A stretch of DNA of 7,144 nt from an uncultured Rhodopirellula sp. (GTDB lineage Bacteria; Planctomycetota; Planctomycetia; Pirellulales; Pirellulaceae). The translations under genes and the position numbers were made by a program. Below are positions 1 through 7,097 of this stretch, piece by piece. Below the pieces are notes generated by a model. It was not told where the DNA came from. It made no database searches and was given only the letters and a program-made list of their open reading frames with translations. The stretch lies in assembly GCA_913061385.1 (NCBI GenBank), contig CAJXTM010000175.1, positions 1 to 7,144 of the forward strand. Reading direction: 5' to 3'. Every line of letters starts with the position of its first letter. Position 1 is the first letter of the stretch.

Positions 1-42
1 CAGCCTCGGTCTCGTGGGCTCGGAGATGTGTATAAGAGACAG
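1..42. other. Nextera i7 adapter contamination, left end
   Basis: This is not genomic DNA. Bases 9-42 match the Nextera read-2/i7 tagmentation adapter and end in the 19-base Tn5 mosaic end at 24-42. Bases 1-8 (CAGCCTCG) are the reverse complement of the index CGAGGCTG found at the other contig end. In one reading frame the adapter encodes the peptide YKRQ from a GTG at 28. This falsely extends the pstS fragment to give a protein starting MYKRQ. The sequence was recognised from knowledge of the kit oligonucleotides. Confidence 0.98.
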
Positions 43-855
43 GGTGGTGGATTCAAACGCTTTACCGTGGGCGACACGGACATTTCCGATGCATCTCGCC
101 CGATCAAAGACAGCGAATATAAGGCGGCAAAAGAGTCTGGAATAAGCTTCTTTGAGCTCCCAGTAGCTTATGACGGTTTGACCTTGGTCGCCCGCAAGAG
201 CAACACGTGGCTCAATCACCTGACAATTGATGAGATCAAGAAGATATTTTTGGACGACTCGGCGGCAAAAACTTGGGCTGACGTACGAGCGGGCTGGCCC
301 AAAAAGGAAATCAGGATTTTCGCACCTGGAACTGACTCTGGAACTTTTGACTATTTCAAGGAGGTAGTCGTTGGCAAAAGTGGCGGATCACTGAGATCTG
401 ACATGAGCACCAGCGAGGACGACAATGTTCTCGTAACGGGGGTTTCGGGAACCCCGAATGCGATCGGATTCTTCGGTGTCGCTTACTATGAAGAGAATAA
501 AGATAAGCTGAAGTCAATCGCCATCGTGAACCCAGATACAGGAGATGCAGTCAGCCCGACCCCGACGACCATTGAAAATGGCACCTACGCTCCATTCAGC
601 CGTCCGTTATTCATCTACGTAAACTCTGAGTCATTCAAACGGCCGGAGGTGCGAAAGTTCATTGGGTACTATCTTAAAAATGCACCTGAGATGGCAAGTA
701 GTACCGGATACGTCGCACTACCTTCCTCCATTTACAGGGAAGCGACGATGCGGTGCCGCATGGGAAAAACGGGCACACACTACCTGACGCCTGAATTGGA
801 AAAACGTTCAGGTCCAGTCACCGAGTTGTACCGACAAGAAAATCTGTTGGAATAG
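43..855 (+). CDS. pstS: Phosphate ABC transporter substrate-binding protein PstS (SphX-like), 5'-truncated
   Basis: This is the C-terminal 270 residues of a periplasmic phosphate-binding protein, which binds inorganic phosphate and delivers it to the PstC/PstA channel. The true start, signal peptide and roughly the first lobe are missing because the contig begins in adapter. The first genomic codon is GGT at 43, and the stop is TAG at 853-855. Counted from that codon, family signals are GGGFKRF at the very start, DTDISDASRPI at about 12-22, and LPVAYDGL near 40. GTDSGTFDYF at about 96-105 is the Ser/Gly/Thr phosphate-contacting loop typical of PstS/SphX. A conserved SRPLFIYV segment lies near 186-193. 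The gene is first in a pstS-C-A-B-phoU order, so it would normally lie closest to a phosphate-starvation promoter, which is off the contig. The family call is firm. The SphX-like label rests on motif resemblance. Confidence 0.95.
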   Translation, partial: GGGFKRFTVGDTDISDASRPIKDSEYKAAKESGISFFELPVAYDGLTLVARKSNTWLNHLTIDEIKKIFLDDSAAKTWADVRAGWPKKEIRIFAPGTDSGTFDYFKEVVVGKSGGSLRSDMSTSEDDNVLVTGVSGTPNAIGFFGVAYYEENKDKLKSIAIVNPDTGDAVSPTPTTIENGTYAPFSRPLFIYVNSESFKRPEVRKFIGYYLKNAPEMASSTGYVALPSSIYREATMRCRMGKTGTHYLTPELEKRSGPVTELYRQENLLE

Positions 856-856
856 G

Positions 857-917
857 GTGAACATCGTCGTGATCTAGGTTCACATGGGTGTCTTAACAAA
901 ACACGGGCACCTCTTTT
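857..917 (+). promoter_or_regulatory. Possible stem-loops in the pstS-pstC gap
   Basis: Just after the pstS stop, GTGAAC (857-862) pairs with GTTCAC (878-883) around a 15-base loop. A second, weaker pairing is GGGTG (886-890) with CACCT (908-912), including one G-T pair and a 17-base loop, followed by CTTTT at 913-917. In other bacteria, structures between a binding-protein gene and its permease genes protect the upstream mRNA or partly terminate transcription, so more binding protein than permease is made. That role here is inference. Six-base inverted repeats are common by chance. Confidence 0.25.
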
Positions 918-942
918 GCTGAATCCCAACCTCTCAGAAAAA

Positions 943-1920
943 ATGAATTCTGCCGTCAACAGAGACCGGACACTACCGCAGCTTGAACAACAAGTTCAAA
1001 CACTGCTGGCTCGCGAGCGTCGAAATCTCTCGTGGGTTCGTTTTCGAGAGAGGGGTATCTTCCTTTGCTTGGTCGGGTGCGGTTTATTCTCGCTTCTTGT
1101 GACTGGGTCGATCATTTTTGTGTTGGCCTCAGAAACTGCCAAATTCTTCCAGTTTTCGGAGGTAACACTCAGCAACTTTTTCCTGTCCACGCAATGGACT
1201 CCCCTACTCGGCAACACCAAGAGTTTTGGGATTTGGTCTTTGATCAGCGGCACTTTCATGGTGACCGCGATAGCAATGCTTGTCGCGCTTCCGCTGGGTC
1301 TCATAACCGCGGTTTACCTAAGCGAGTATGCTCCCCGTCGTGTCCGCAGTACTCTCAAACCGATCCTCGAGATTCTGGCAGGTATTCCCACAGTTGTGTA
1401 TGGTTTTTTTGCGTTGATGACCATCACTCCCTTGCTTCAATGGTGTTACTCAGGCTTCAATGTTTACAACGCCATGAGTGCTGGCATTGCTGTTGGCATC
1501 CTCTGTTTTCCAACCGTCTGCTCACTCGCCGAAGATGCTCTTCGGGCTGTTCCCACGTCATTGCGAGATGGTGCATTTGGTTTGGGCGGTACTCGTTTTG
1601 ATGCAACCGTCAAGGTGATCATCCCCGCCGCGTTAAGTGGCATCATCAGCGCATTTTTGTTAGCCATCACACGAGCCATTGGCGAAACAATGATTGTTGC
1701 ACTCGCTGCTGGCAGTCGGGCACAAATCACGGTGAATCCAGCCGAAGAAGCACAAACGATGACCGGTTACATGGTACAGATCGCTGGAGGAGATGTTTCG
1801 AACTTCGGAATTGAATACTATTCGATGTATGCCGTTGCCTTCACCCTCTTTGCCATCACGCTGACGTTGACAATGGTTGGAAACTATATCCGGACAAAAT
1901 ATCGGGAGACATACGATTGA
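943..1920 (+). CDS. pstC: Phosphate ABC transporter permease PstC
   Basis: An inner-membrane permease of 325 residues that forms the phosphate channel with PstA. About six membrane segments are visible, near residues 39-62, 102-126, 140-165, 178-200, 230-257 and 294-316. The hallmark LAGIPTVVYGFFAL lies at about 145-158. The cytoplasmic EAA-type coupling loop, EDALRAVPTSLRDGAFGLG, at about 197-215 docks onto PstB. AITRAIGET at about 241-249 is the conserved channel-lining segment. The soluble N-terminus of about 38 residues is rich in charged residues. The length fits the family, whose E. coli member is about 319 residues. I chose ATG at 943. A TTG at 916 would add nine residues, and neither site has a clear Shine-Dalgarno sequence. 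The stop codon overlaps the pstA start, implying translational coupling. Confidence 0.95.
   Translation: MNSAVNRDRTLPQLEQQVQTLLARERRNLSWVRFRERGIFLCLVGCGLFSLLVTGSIIFVLASETAKFFQFSEVTLSNFFLSTQWTPLLGNTKSFGIWSLISGTFMVTAIAMLVALPLGLITAVYLSEYAPRRVRSTLKPILEILAGIPTVVYGFFALMTITPLLQWCYSGFNVYNAMSAGIAVGILCFPTVCSLAEDALRAVPTSLRDGAFGLGGTRFDATVKVIIPAALSGIISAFLLAITRAIGETMIVALAAGSRAQITVNPAEEAQTMTGYMVQIAGGDVSNFGIEYYSMYAVAFTLFAITLTLTMVGNYIRTKYRETYD
1904..1908 (+). promoter_or_regulatory. Ribosome binding site supporting the TTG start of pstA
   Basis: GGGAG at 1904-1908 lies eight bases upstream of TTG at 1917, inside the end of pstC. It is the clearest Shine-Dalgarno-like site in the window. It favours the TTG start over the GTG at 1950 or ATG at 2007 in the same frame. 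The TTG overlaps the pstC stop in the tetranucleotide TTGA. Confidence 0.55.
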
Positions 1921-3275
1921 GTGAATTCAATCCAAAGGGTGACGAACAGGTGAAAGGACAAACTCCTGAGAATTCTCCCGTGGCTGACCCGAGCCCAACA
2001 AACAAGATGCAGCTTGCCGCAGGCAAGTCGACTGAGCAATTTCGCCCCACACACCTAATCACATCGCGTGTCCGACTTGCGAAAGACATTTGCTTTCAGC
2101 GAATGTGCATCCTGACTGCGTCGGTGTCTGTGCTAATCCTGGTTTTCTTGTTGGGTTCAATTCTCGCATCAGGCATTCCCTCACTCAGTTGGACCTTACT
2201 CACTGGTTTCCCCGAACCCGAACCTGAGAACGCCGGAATGTGGCCTGCTCTCTTGGGCACCCTCTGGGTTTGTTCAATGTGCGCCCTGATTACTCTCCCT
2301 CTGGGAATTGGCACCGCTATCCTGATCGAGGAGTTCACTCCCCGGAACCGTCTGGCCCAAAAACTGGCCAGCCTGATTCAACTGAACATCTCCAATCTCG
2401 CCGGCGTTCCGAGCGTCGTTTATGGGATCCTTGGCCTGACCGCTTTCGTATCCATGTTTTCTTTGTTTGACGACACTGGAGATAGCGGTGCCCCGAGTCT
2501 GGAAATTGGTGCGGTCTACTATGATCAATTCAGTAATTTAGCGAGCGATCCGTTCTTGGCCTCAGGCGACGAATCCGCTCGAGAGCGCTACTTTCTGGTA
2601 CCTGTTGACCTACGAGATGATCCAACAACCGTTCCAACCACCGGCATGGTTGCCTATGAAAACCAGGAAGCGGGATTGGTGCCGGTGGAAATCATCGCAA
2701 TTGACCCATTTGCGGAGGATCCTTCCACCTCGCCGGATCAACTAAGCCGGACCATTGACGAGACATCAACTCCAGGGCGTATCAGCGAAAAACAGTGGTA
2801 CTACCTTCGCTTACCATTTGGACGTGGCGTTATCGCTGGAGCACTGACACTGATGCTTGTGATCCTTCCTGTCATCATCATCAGCACGCAGGAGGCGTTA
2901 CGTGCGGTTCCGACAACGCTTCGTGCGGGAGCTCTTGGGCTGGGTGCAACGCCCTGGCAAGTGGTTTGGAACGTCACTTTACCTTCTGCGGTTCCCGGAA
3001 TAATGACCGGATCAATCCTCGCAATGAGCCGTGCAATTGGTGAAACAGCCCCGATTCTGATCATTGCGGGAATCGTCTATATTCGATCGGCGCCTCAACA
3101 CCTGATGGACGATTACACCGTGATGCCACTTCAAATTTACAACTGGACGTCTCGCCCTCAAGAGGAGTTTCACCACATCGCCGCTGGTGGCATTGTCATC
3201 TTATTAGCAATCCTGCTGACTTTTAATGCAGTGGCCGTTCTGATTCGCCATCGCATGCAAAACAAGCTTCATTAA
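1917..3275 (+). CDS. pstA: Phosphate ABC transporter permease PstA with a large periplasmic insertion
   Basis: The second channel subunit of the Pst phosphate importer, in the inner membrane. At 452 residues it is well above the usual 280-300. It has a hydrophilic N-terminal extension of about 60 residues. Membrane segments lie near 63-85, 111-136, 156-183, 302-323, 357-388 and 421-444. The family signature [14 protein letters not shown] is at 161-174. The EAA-type loop, [19 protein letters not shown], is at 326-344, followed by [15 protein letters not shown] at 371-385. Between the third and fourth segments, residues 184-300 form an acidic insertion (22 Asp/Glu against 7 Lys/Arg) containing [14 protein letters not shown] and [10 protein letters not shown]. 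The EAA loop is cytoplasmic, so this preceding loop should be periplasmic. TTG at 1917 was chosen because of the 4-base overlap with pstC and the GGGAG site upstream. The PstA identity is firm. The insertion's function is unknown. Confidence 0.94.
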   Translation: MSEFNPKGDEQVKGQTPENSPVADPSPTNKMQLAAGKSTEQFRPTHLITSRVRLAKDICFQRMCILTASVSVLILVFLLGSILASGIPSLSWTLLTGFPEPEPENAGMWPALLGTLWVCSMCALITLPLGIGTAILIEEFTPRNRLAQKLASLIQLNISNLAGVPSVVYGILGLTAFVSMFSLFDDTGDSGAPSLEIGAVYYDQFSNLASDPFLASGDESARERYFLVPVDLRDDPTTVPTTGMVAYENQEAGLVPVEIIAIDPFAEDPSTSPDQLSRTIDETSTPGRISEKQWYYLRLPFGRGVIAGALTLMLVILPVIIISTQEALRAVPTTLRAGALGLGATPWQVVWNVTLPSAVPGIMTGSILAMSRAIGETAPILIIAGIVYIRSAPQHLMDDYTVMPLQIYNWTSRPQEEFHHIAAGGIVILLAILLTFNAVAVLIRHRMQNKLH

Positions 3276-3309
3276 CCTGATCAAAACACAATTCCCGCCC
3301 AATGTCCGC

Positions 3310-4194
3310 ATGAACGAAACAATCACAGAACCACCCCGTGGCTCGGACAAAAACAACCGAGCAACACACGATTTGCAAAATGCCCCGACGGAGCCTACCA
3401 GCCGTATGGACACGCACGAAGCAGCGCAGGCGGACGTTCCACGCTCCATAATCGAAATGAAGAATCTCTCGTCTTGGTATGGAAGTTTTCAAGCGCTGAA
3501 CTCGATCTCACTAAACGTCCGTAAGAACAAGATCACCGCATTCATCGGACCAAGCGGATGCGGAAAGAGTACCCTTCTGCGGTGGGTCAACCGCATGAAT
3601 GACACAATTCCCACAGCGCGAGCCACGGGGAGTCTGCATCTTGGGGACCTCGATCTGCTGGGAAGCGGAACCGATGTGGTGGACTTACGTCGCAGAGTAG
3701 GGATCGTGTTTCAAAAACCCAATCCATTCCCAAAATCAATCTTCGACAACGTGGCATTCGGCCCACGACTGCATATGAAATTGCGGCGCAGCGAGTTAGT
3801 CGATCTCGTCGAGTGGTCATTGCGAAAAGCAGCTGTTTGGGATGAAGTGAAAGATCGCTTGAACGCTCCAGCTTTGGGACTCTCTGGAGGCCAACAACAG
3901 AGATTATGTATCGCACGCACCATTGCGGTAGGGCCACAAGTCCTTTTGATGGATGAACCCTGCAGTGCCCTGGATCCAGGAAGCACACTAGCTATCGAGG
4001 AACTGATGAATGAACTGCGCGATCAGTATACGATCGTGATAGTCACGCATAACATGCAACAAGCATCGCGATGCAGTGACGAAACAGCCTTCTTCTTCGA
4101 GGGTAGCCTCATCGAAATGAATGATACCAAGAGCATCTTCACGAATCCGAATAGTCAAAAAACGGAAGACTATATCAGCGGTCGATTTGGATGA
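3310..4194 (+). CDS. pstB: Phosphate ABC transporter ATP-binding protein PstB
   Basis: The cytoplasmic ATPase that drives phosphate import through PstC/PstA (EC 7.3.2.1, formerly 3.6.3.27). It has 294 residues and all catalytic motifs are intact: Walker [10 protein letters not shown] at 80-88, Q-loop VFQKPNPFP around Gln135, ABC signature LSGGQQQR at 191-198, Walker B VLLMDEP at 211-217, D-loop SALDP at 219-223 and switch His247. [11 protein letters not shown] and the C-terminal EDYISGRFG are characteristic of PstB rather than other ABC ATPases. The first 45 or so residues are a polar extension absent from the roughly 257-residue E. coli protein. An internal ATG at codon 33 (base 3406) is an alternative start that would remove most of it. 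No good Shine-Dalgarno site precedes either start. The gene sits 34 bases after pstA and 51 before phoU. Confidence 0.97.
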   Translation: MNETITEPPRGSDKNNRATHDLQNAPTEPTSRMDTHEAAQADVPRSIIEMKNLSSWYGSFQALNSISLNVRKNKITAFIGPSGCGKSTLLRWVNRMNDTIPTARATGSLHLGDLDLLGSGTDVVDLRRRVGIVFQKPNPFPKSIFDNVAFGPRLHMKLRRSELVDLVEWSLRKAAVWDEVKDRLNAPALGLSGGQQQRLCIARTIAVGPQVLLMDEPCSALDPGSTLAIEELMNELRDQYTIVIVTHNMQQASRCSDETAFFFEGSLIEMNDTKSIFTNPNSQKTEDYISGRFG

Positions 4195-4245
4195 CCGAGC
4201 ATCCGACTCCCCCCTTCACTACCCTTCCTGCGCAGGCGACCTATT

Positions 4246-4926
4246 ATGACCAAGCACCTCGATCGGGAACTCGACACCCTGAGAAGTGATCTCATCTCCC
4301 AGTTTGGCCTAGTCGAGCATATGATACTGACCGCGGTGCGGGCCTTGGCCGAACGCCGAGGCGACCTTGCCCAAGAGGTCATAGATCAGGACGCGATCGT
4401 CGACGCAAACGACATCAAGTTTGAAGAGGAGTGCCTGAAACTGTTGGCCCTGCACCAACCGGTGGCATCCAGCATGCGATGGTTATTCACCGTCGTGAAA
4501 GTCAACAATGAGCTAGAACGCATGGCAGATCTGGCATGCAACATTGCTGAACGCGCAAAATCCATTGAGCAATATCCTCTTTTCTCTGTTCCCGAAGAAC
4601 TAGACGCAATGGCAGCGGGTGCCACCCAAATGGTCAAAACGGCGCTCGACTCATTTATTGAGGGAGACGTAGAAAAATCACGCGAAGTAATTGCAGCAGA
4701 TGATAAGGTTGACCGAACAAACCGGCTCGTCATTGATTTATTACACGATGTCATGCGTGAAAACCCCGATTACATCGCACCTGCCGTTCACTGCTTCAGT
4801 GCTTCCCGACATCTTGAACGCATTGCTGATCTCGCAGTTAATATCTCTGAAGAGGTGATTTACCTCGTGTTGGGTGATATCGTTCGTCACCAGCATGGTG
4901 AAACCGGAACGGACAATGGCGTTTAA
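4246..4926 (+). CDS. phoU: Phosphate signalling and transport regulator PhoU
   Basis: A cytoplasmic all-helical regulator that, in studied bacteria, couples the state of the Pst transporter to the PhoR/PhoB phosphate sensor and restrains uptake. The 226 residues form two PhoU repeats. The metal-binding motif E-R-x-x-D-x-x-x-N occurs twice exactly 100 residues apart: E91-R92-D95-N99 (ERMADLACNIAERA) and E191-R192-D195-N199 (ERIADLAVNISEEV). The helix before the first copy, SSMRWLFTVVKVNNELERM, and the N-terminal DRELDTLRSDL are also typical. Its position at the end of the pst operon is the usual one. No histidine kinase or response regulator is present in the window, so its signalling partner must be encoded elsewhere or beyond the contig. 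The start at ATG 4246 fits the family N-terminus, with only weak ribosome-binding signals. Confidence 0.96.
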   Translation: MTKHLDRELDTLRSDLISQFGLVEHMILTAVRALAERRGDLAQEVIDQDAIVDANDIKFEEECLKLLALHQPVASSMRWLFTVVKVNNELERMADLACNIAERAKSIEQYPLFSVPEELDAMAAGATQMVKTALDSFIEGDVEKSREVIAADDKVDRTNRLVIDLLHDVMRENPDYIAPAVHCFSASRHLERIADLAVNISEEVIYLVLGDIVRHQHGETGTDNGV

Positions 4927-5276
4927 TACGTCACAGCGAAGGGTAACTGCTGAATTTGCTGCAACCACATGCGATCACCCTGCAGTCAAATGACAGAGTA
5001 CCGCGGCGTTTGCCACGCCCAGCGAAATCTGGGTGGATTTTCCGTTCTCCGGGCGAATTCCGCCCTGCGGTCTTGGCGTAAATCGTCAAGCGACACATTT
5101 CTCATCCGCCCATCTGTGCGAACGCAGCGCACCCTGAACGGCTCACTCTAACGATTGCCCAAGAAAGCGTCGGCTATCAGTCACCTGAATCTGCAACCGT
5201 CCTCTCACGGTCCAGCGAGCAAAGCAAGGGTCTAACTGGTACATTCTGTCGGGCACTAATTCACTTTCAAATCGAG
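4927..5276. other. 350-base gap between phoU and the sulfatase gene
   Basis: No convincing gene is seen. A 60-codon open frame at 4969-5151 has Arg/Ser-rich, unfamiliar sequence and no ribosome binding site, and was rejected. The stretch contains several short inverted repeats: GGCGT/ACGCC at 5005-5019, CCCAG/CTGGG at 5018-5033, GGGCG/CGCCC at 5051-5065 and ACCGT/ACGGT at 5196-5211. The first two overlap, so they cannot fold at the same time. The gap presumably separates the pst transcript from the sulfatase unit and should hold the latter's promoter, but no clear -35/-10 pair could be picked out. Confidence 0.6.
5016..5041 (+). terminator. Candidate rho-independent terminator after the pst-phoU operon
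   Basis: CGCCCAG (5016-5022) pairs with CTGGGTG (5029-5035), a seven-base-pair stem with one G-T pair and a six-base loop, followed two bases on by TTTT at 5038-5041. It lies about 90 bases after the phoU stop. The T tract is short and the stem modest, so this is only a candidate. Confidence 0.35.
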
Positions 5277-6779
5277 ATGGCCTTCTACATGCATCACTCG
5301 TTTATAACACCTACGTTCACCGCCCGAATTTTCATTCTCACGCTGCAATTGTTGGCCTGCGTTGCGTTAAAGGGCGAAGAGACAAATCCCCAGCCGAAAA
5401 TCAAAAACGTTCTGTTCATCATCTCAGACGACCTCAGAGCCAACACGCTCGGCTGCTATGGAGACCGATTCTGCAAGACTCCCAACATCGACAAACTGGC
5501 ACGTGCCGGGATGCTATTTGAACGTGCTTACTGCCAAGGCACATCCTGTGGTCCTTCAAGGCGTTCGTTGATGTTCAGCCGTTATCAAGGAACCAGCAAG
5601 GTAAACATGGGCCAATATTTCCGCGAGCAGGGATGGTACACAGCTCGCGTTGGCAAGATCTACCACATGCGTGTCCCGGGTGACATCATTGCCGGTACCA
5701 ATGGCGAAGATATCGCCTCCTCATGGACCGAACGTTTTAACTCACCGGGTCTTGAAGCACACACGCCCGGAGATTACGCGTGTCTTAACCTGAACGTATT
5801 TACCGAAGCACTCGAGGCACGTGAATCAACTAAAATGCCGAATCGCATGTTCGTCACGGTCCAATACGACGGTGATGGATCAGACCAACCCGATTTCAAG
5901 TCAGCAAACAAAGCCATTGAACTGCTTCGCAAACACCGCGAAGATCCATTCTTCCTTGCTGTCGGGCTCGTTCGCCCCCACTATCCGATGGTCGCTCCCA
6001 GAGAATACTTCACTCCCTACCCTTGGCAGGAGATGCAGTTACCGTCGCAGCAAACCGGAGATTTGACAGACATTCCTAAAGCGGGCCAAGCAAAAACGAT
6101 TTCATCAACTAACCCCATCGGCAAACACCCCGATAATCAACGACGAATGTGGTCAGGGTATTACGCATCTGTATCTTTCATGGACGAACAAGTCGGAAAA
6201 ATCATCAACGAACTGGATGCTTTGGGCTTACGCGACAGCACAGCAATCGTATTCACCAGTGACCATGGCTACCACCTCGGTGACCATCAATTTTGGCAAA
6301 AATCGAATCTGCACGAACAAGTGCTTCGGGTTCCCTTGGTGATGTCTGTCCCTGGCCTGCCCACAGGAAGATCCGGCGCGGTAGTTGAGTTGGTCGACAT
6401 CTATCCCACTGTTTGTGAATTAACCGGACAAAGAGTTCCAGACGAGGTTCAGGGAACCAGCCTTGTTCCGCTGCTGAACAAAAGTTCGAACCAAATAAAA
6501 TCTGGCGCATTGTCGTTCCACAATGGTTTTTCACTAAGAACTCCTGAGTGGCACTACATGCGTTACACGGATGGTTCCCGCGAGCTCTACGACATGAATG
6601 CTGATCCCGGGGAATTCACAAACCTTGCCAAAACCGCTGATGCCACAGATCGCTTGCAGCAACTTGAACGTGTTCTTCAAACAAGGCTGAGCAAAGCCGG
6701 AATCAAAGCAAAAATCCAGAATCAAAAAGAGCGTAAGAATCGCAAATCCGTTCAAAATCCAGAATCAAACAAGAAGTAA
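5277..6779 (+). CDS. Exported formylglycine-type sulfatase, iduronate-2-sulfatase-like
   Basis: A 500-residue sulfatase of the alkaline phosphatase superfamily, predicted to hydrolyse sulfate esters on a sugar or polysaccharide. A hydrophobic segment at about 16-31 ends in LLAC28, so it carries a signal peptide and is possibly a lipoprotein, though Leu before Ala is not ideal for a lipobox. Metal ligands are seen in ISDDLR (Asp51, Asp52) and TSDHGYHLG (Asp329, His330). CGPSR at 91-95 is the CxPSR motif whose Cys91 is converted to formylglycine. Other active-site residues are GKIYH (Lys127, His130), RPHYP (His235) and QKSNLHE (Lys342). LVDIYPTVCELTG at 372-384 and RELYDMNADPGE at 435-446 are typical of bacterial iduronate-sulfatase-like enzymes. 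The true substrate cannot be told. The C-terminal 22 residues are Lys/Arg/Asn/Gln-rich. ATG 5289 (codon 5) is an alternative start. Maturation needs a formylglycine-generating or anaerobic sulfatase-maturing enzyme, neither in the window. Confidence 0.93.
   Translation: MAFYMHHSFITPTFTARIFILTLQLLACVALKGEETNPQPKIKNVLFIISDDLRANTLGCYGDRFCKTPNIDKLARAGMLFERAYCQGTSCGPSRRSLMFSRYQGTSKVNMGQYFREQGWYTARVGKIYHMRVPGDIIAGTNGEDIASSWTERFNSPGLEAHTPGDYACLNLNVFTEALEARESTKMPNRMFVTVQYDGDGSDQPDFKSANKAIELLRKHREDPFFLAVGLVRPHYPMVAPREYFTPYPWQEMQLPSQQTGDLTDIPKAGQAKTISSTNPIGKHPDNQRRMWSGYYASVSFMDEQVGKIINELDALGLRDSTAIVFTSDHGYHLGDHQFWQKSNLHEQVLRVPLVMSVPGLPTGRSGAVVELVDIYPTVCELTGQRVPDEVQGTSLVPLLNKSSNQIKSGALSFHNGFSLRTPEWHYMRYTDGSRELYDMNADPGEFTNLAKTADATDRLQQLERVLQTRLSKAGIKAKIQNQKERKNRKSVQNPESNKK
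6711..6769 (+). repeat. 16-base direct repeat in the sulfatase 3' end
   Basis: AAAATCCAGAATCAAA occurs at 6711-6726 and again at 6754-6769, 43 bases apart. Because 43 is not a multiple of three, the two copies are read in different frames (KIQNQ versus QNPESN). The repeat lies in the basic, low-complexity C-terminal tail, after the last recognisable sulfatase motif. It is consistent with a small local duplication. Confidence 0.8.
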
Positions 6780-6782
6780 TCC

Positions 6783-7097
6783 ATGTCACCAAAACGTCCT
6801 GCAGGCAACGTTAAATTTGACAACCATGCCCGCGTGGTGATCGTGACAGGCGGCAGCATGGGCATTGGAGCTGCCATCACACACGCTTTTGCCGAGTCAG
6901 ACGCGTATGTTTATGTAGCCGACCTCACGCAACCTGAGCGTACCAACAGTTCCAACGTCGAGACAGTGAAGTACTTGCATTGCGATACATCGTCGGAAGC
7001 AGACTGTGAAGCCATGGTAAAACAGGTGATCGCCGAGCGTGGCGGCGTGGACGTGCTGATTAACAATGCGGCAATCCAACCACGGGAATCCTATCAC
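6783..7097 (+). CDS. Short-chain dehydrogenase/reductase (SDR), 3'-truncated
   Basis: The first 105 codons of a classical SDR oxidoreductase, a cytoplasmic NAD(P)-dependent enzyme. Translation from ATG 6783 gives MSPKRPAGNVKF at the N-terminus. The Rossmann cofactor motif TGGSMGIG is at 22-29, and an acidic residue (Asp47 in VADLTQ) after the second strand suggests NAD(H) preference. CDTSS (Asp68) is the adenine-contacting loop, and INNAAIQP at 93-100 is the NNAG-type motif. The catalytic Ser, Tyr and Lys come later and are lost because adapter begins at 7098. The open frame running on through the adapter (LSLIHI and so on) is artificial. The start lies three bases after the sulfatase stop, so the two are probably co-transcribed. 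That suggests, without proving, a sugar dehydrogenase acting on the desulfated product. The substrate is unknown. Confidence 0.9.

Noticed and set aside
856..942. Search for a Pho box in the pstS-pstC gap
   Set aside because: No paired CTGTCA-like repeats at the 11-base spacing of the known Pho box were seen. The expected site upstream of pstS is off the contig.
1032..1601. 189-codon plus-strand open frame
   Set aside because: It lies wholly inside pstC in another frame, and its Cys/His/Trp-rich composition is typical of a shadow.
3587..3988. 133-codon minus-strand open frame
   Set aside because: It is antisense to the conserved ATPase core of pstB and has no recognisable domain.
4227..4236. 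Ten-base palindrome CCTGCGCAGG just before phoU, as a possible operator
   Set aside because: A palindrome this short is expected several times by chance in 7 kb, and no second copy or known regulator supports it.
4969..5151. 60-codon plus-strand open frame in the phoU-sulfatase gap
   Set aside because: The composition is unfamiliar and Arg/Ser-rich, there is no ribosome binding site, and it overlaps the candidate terminator hairpins.
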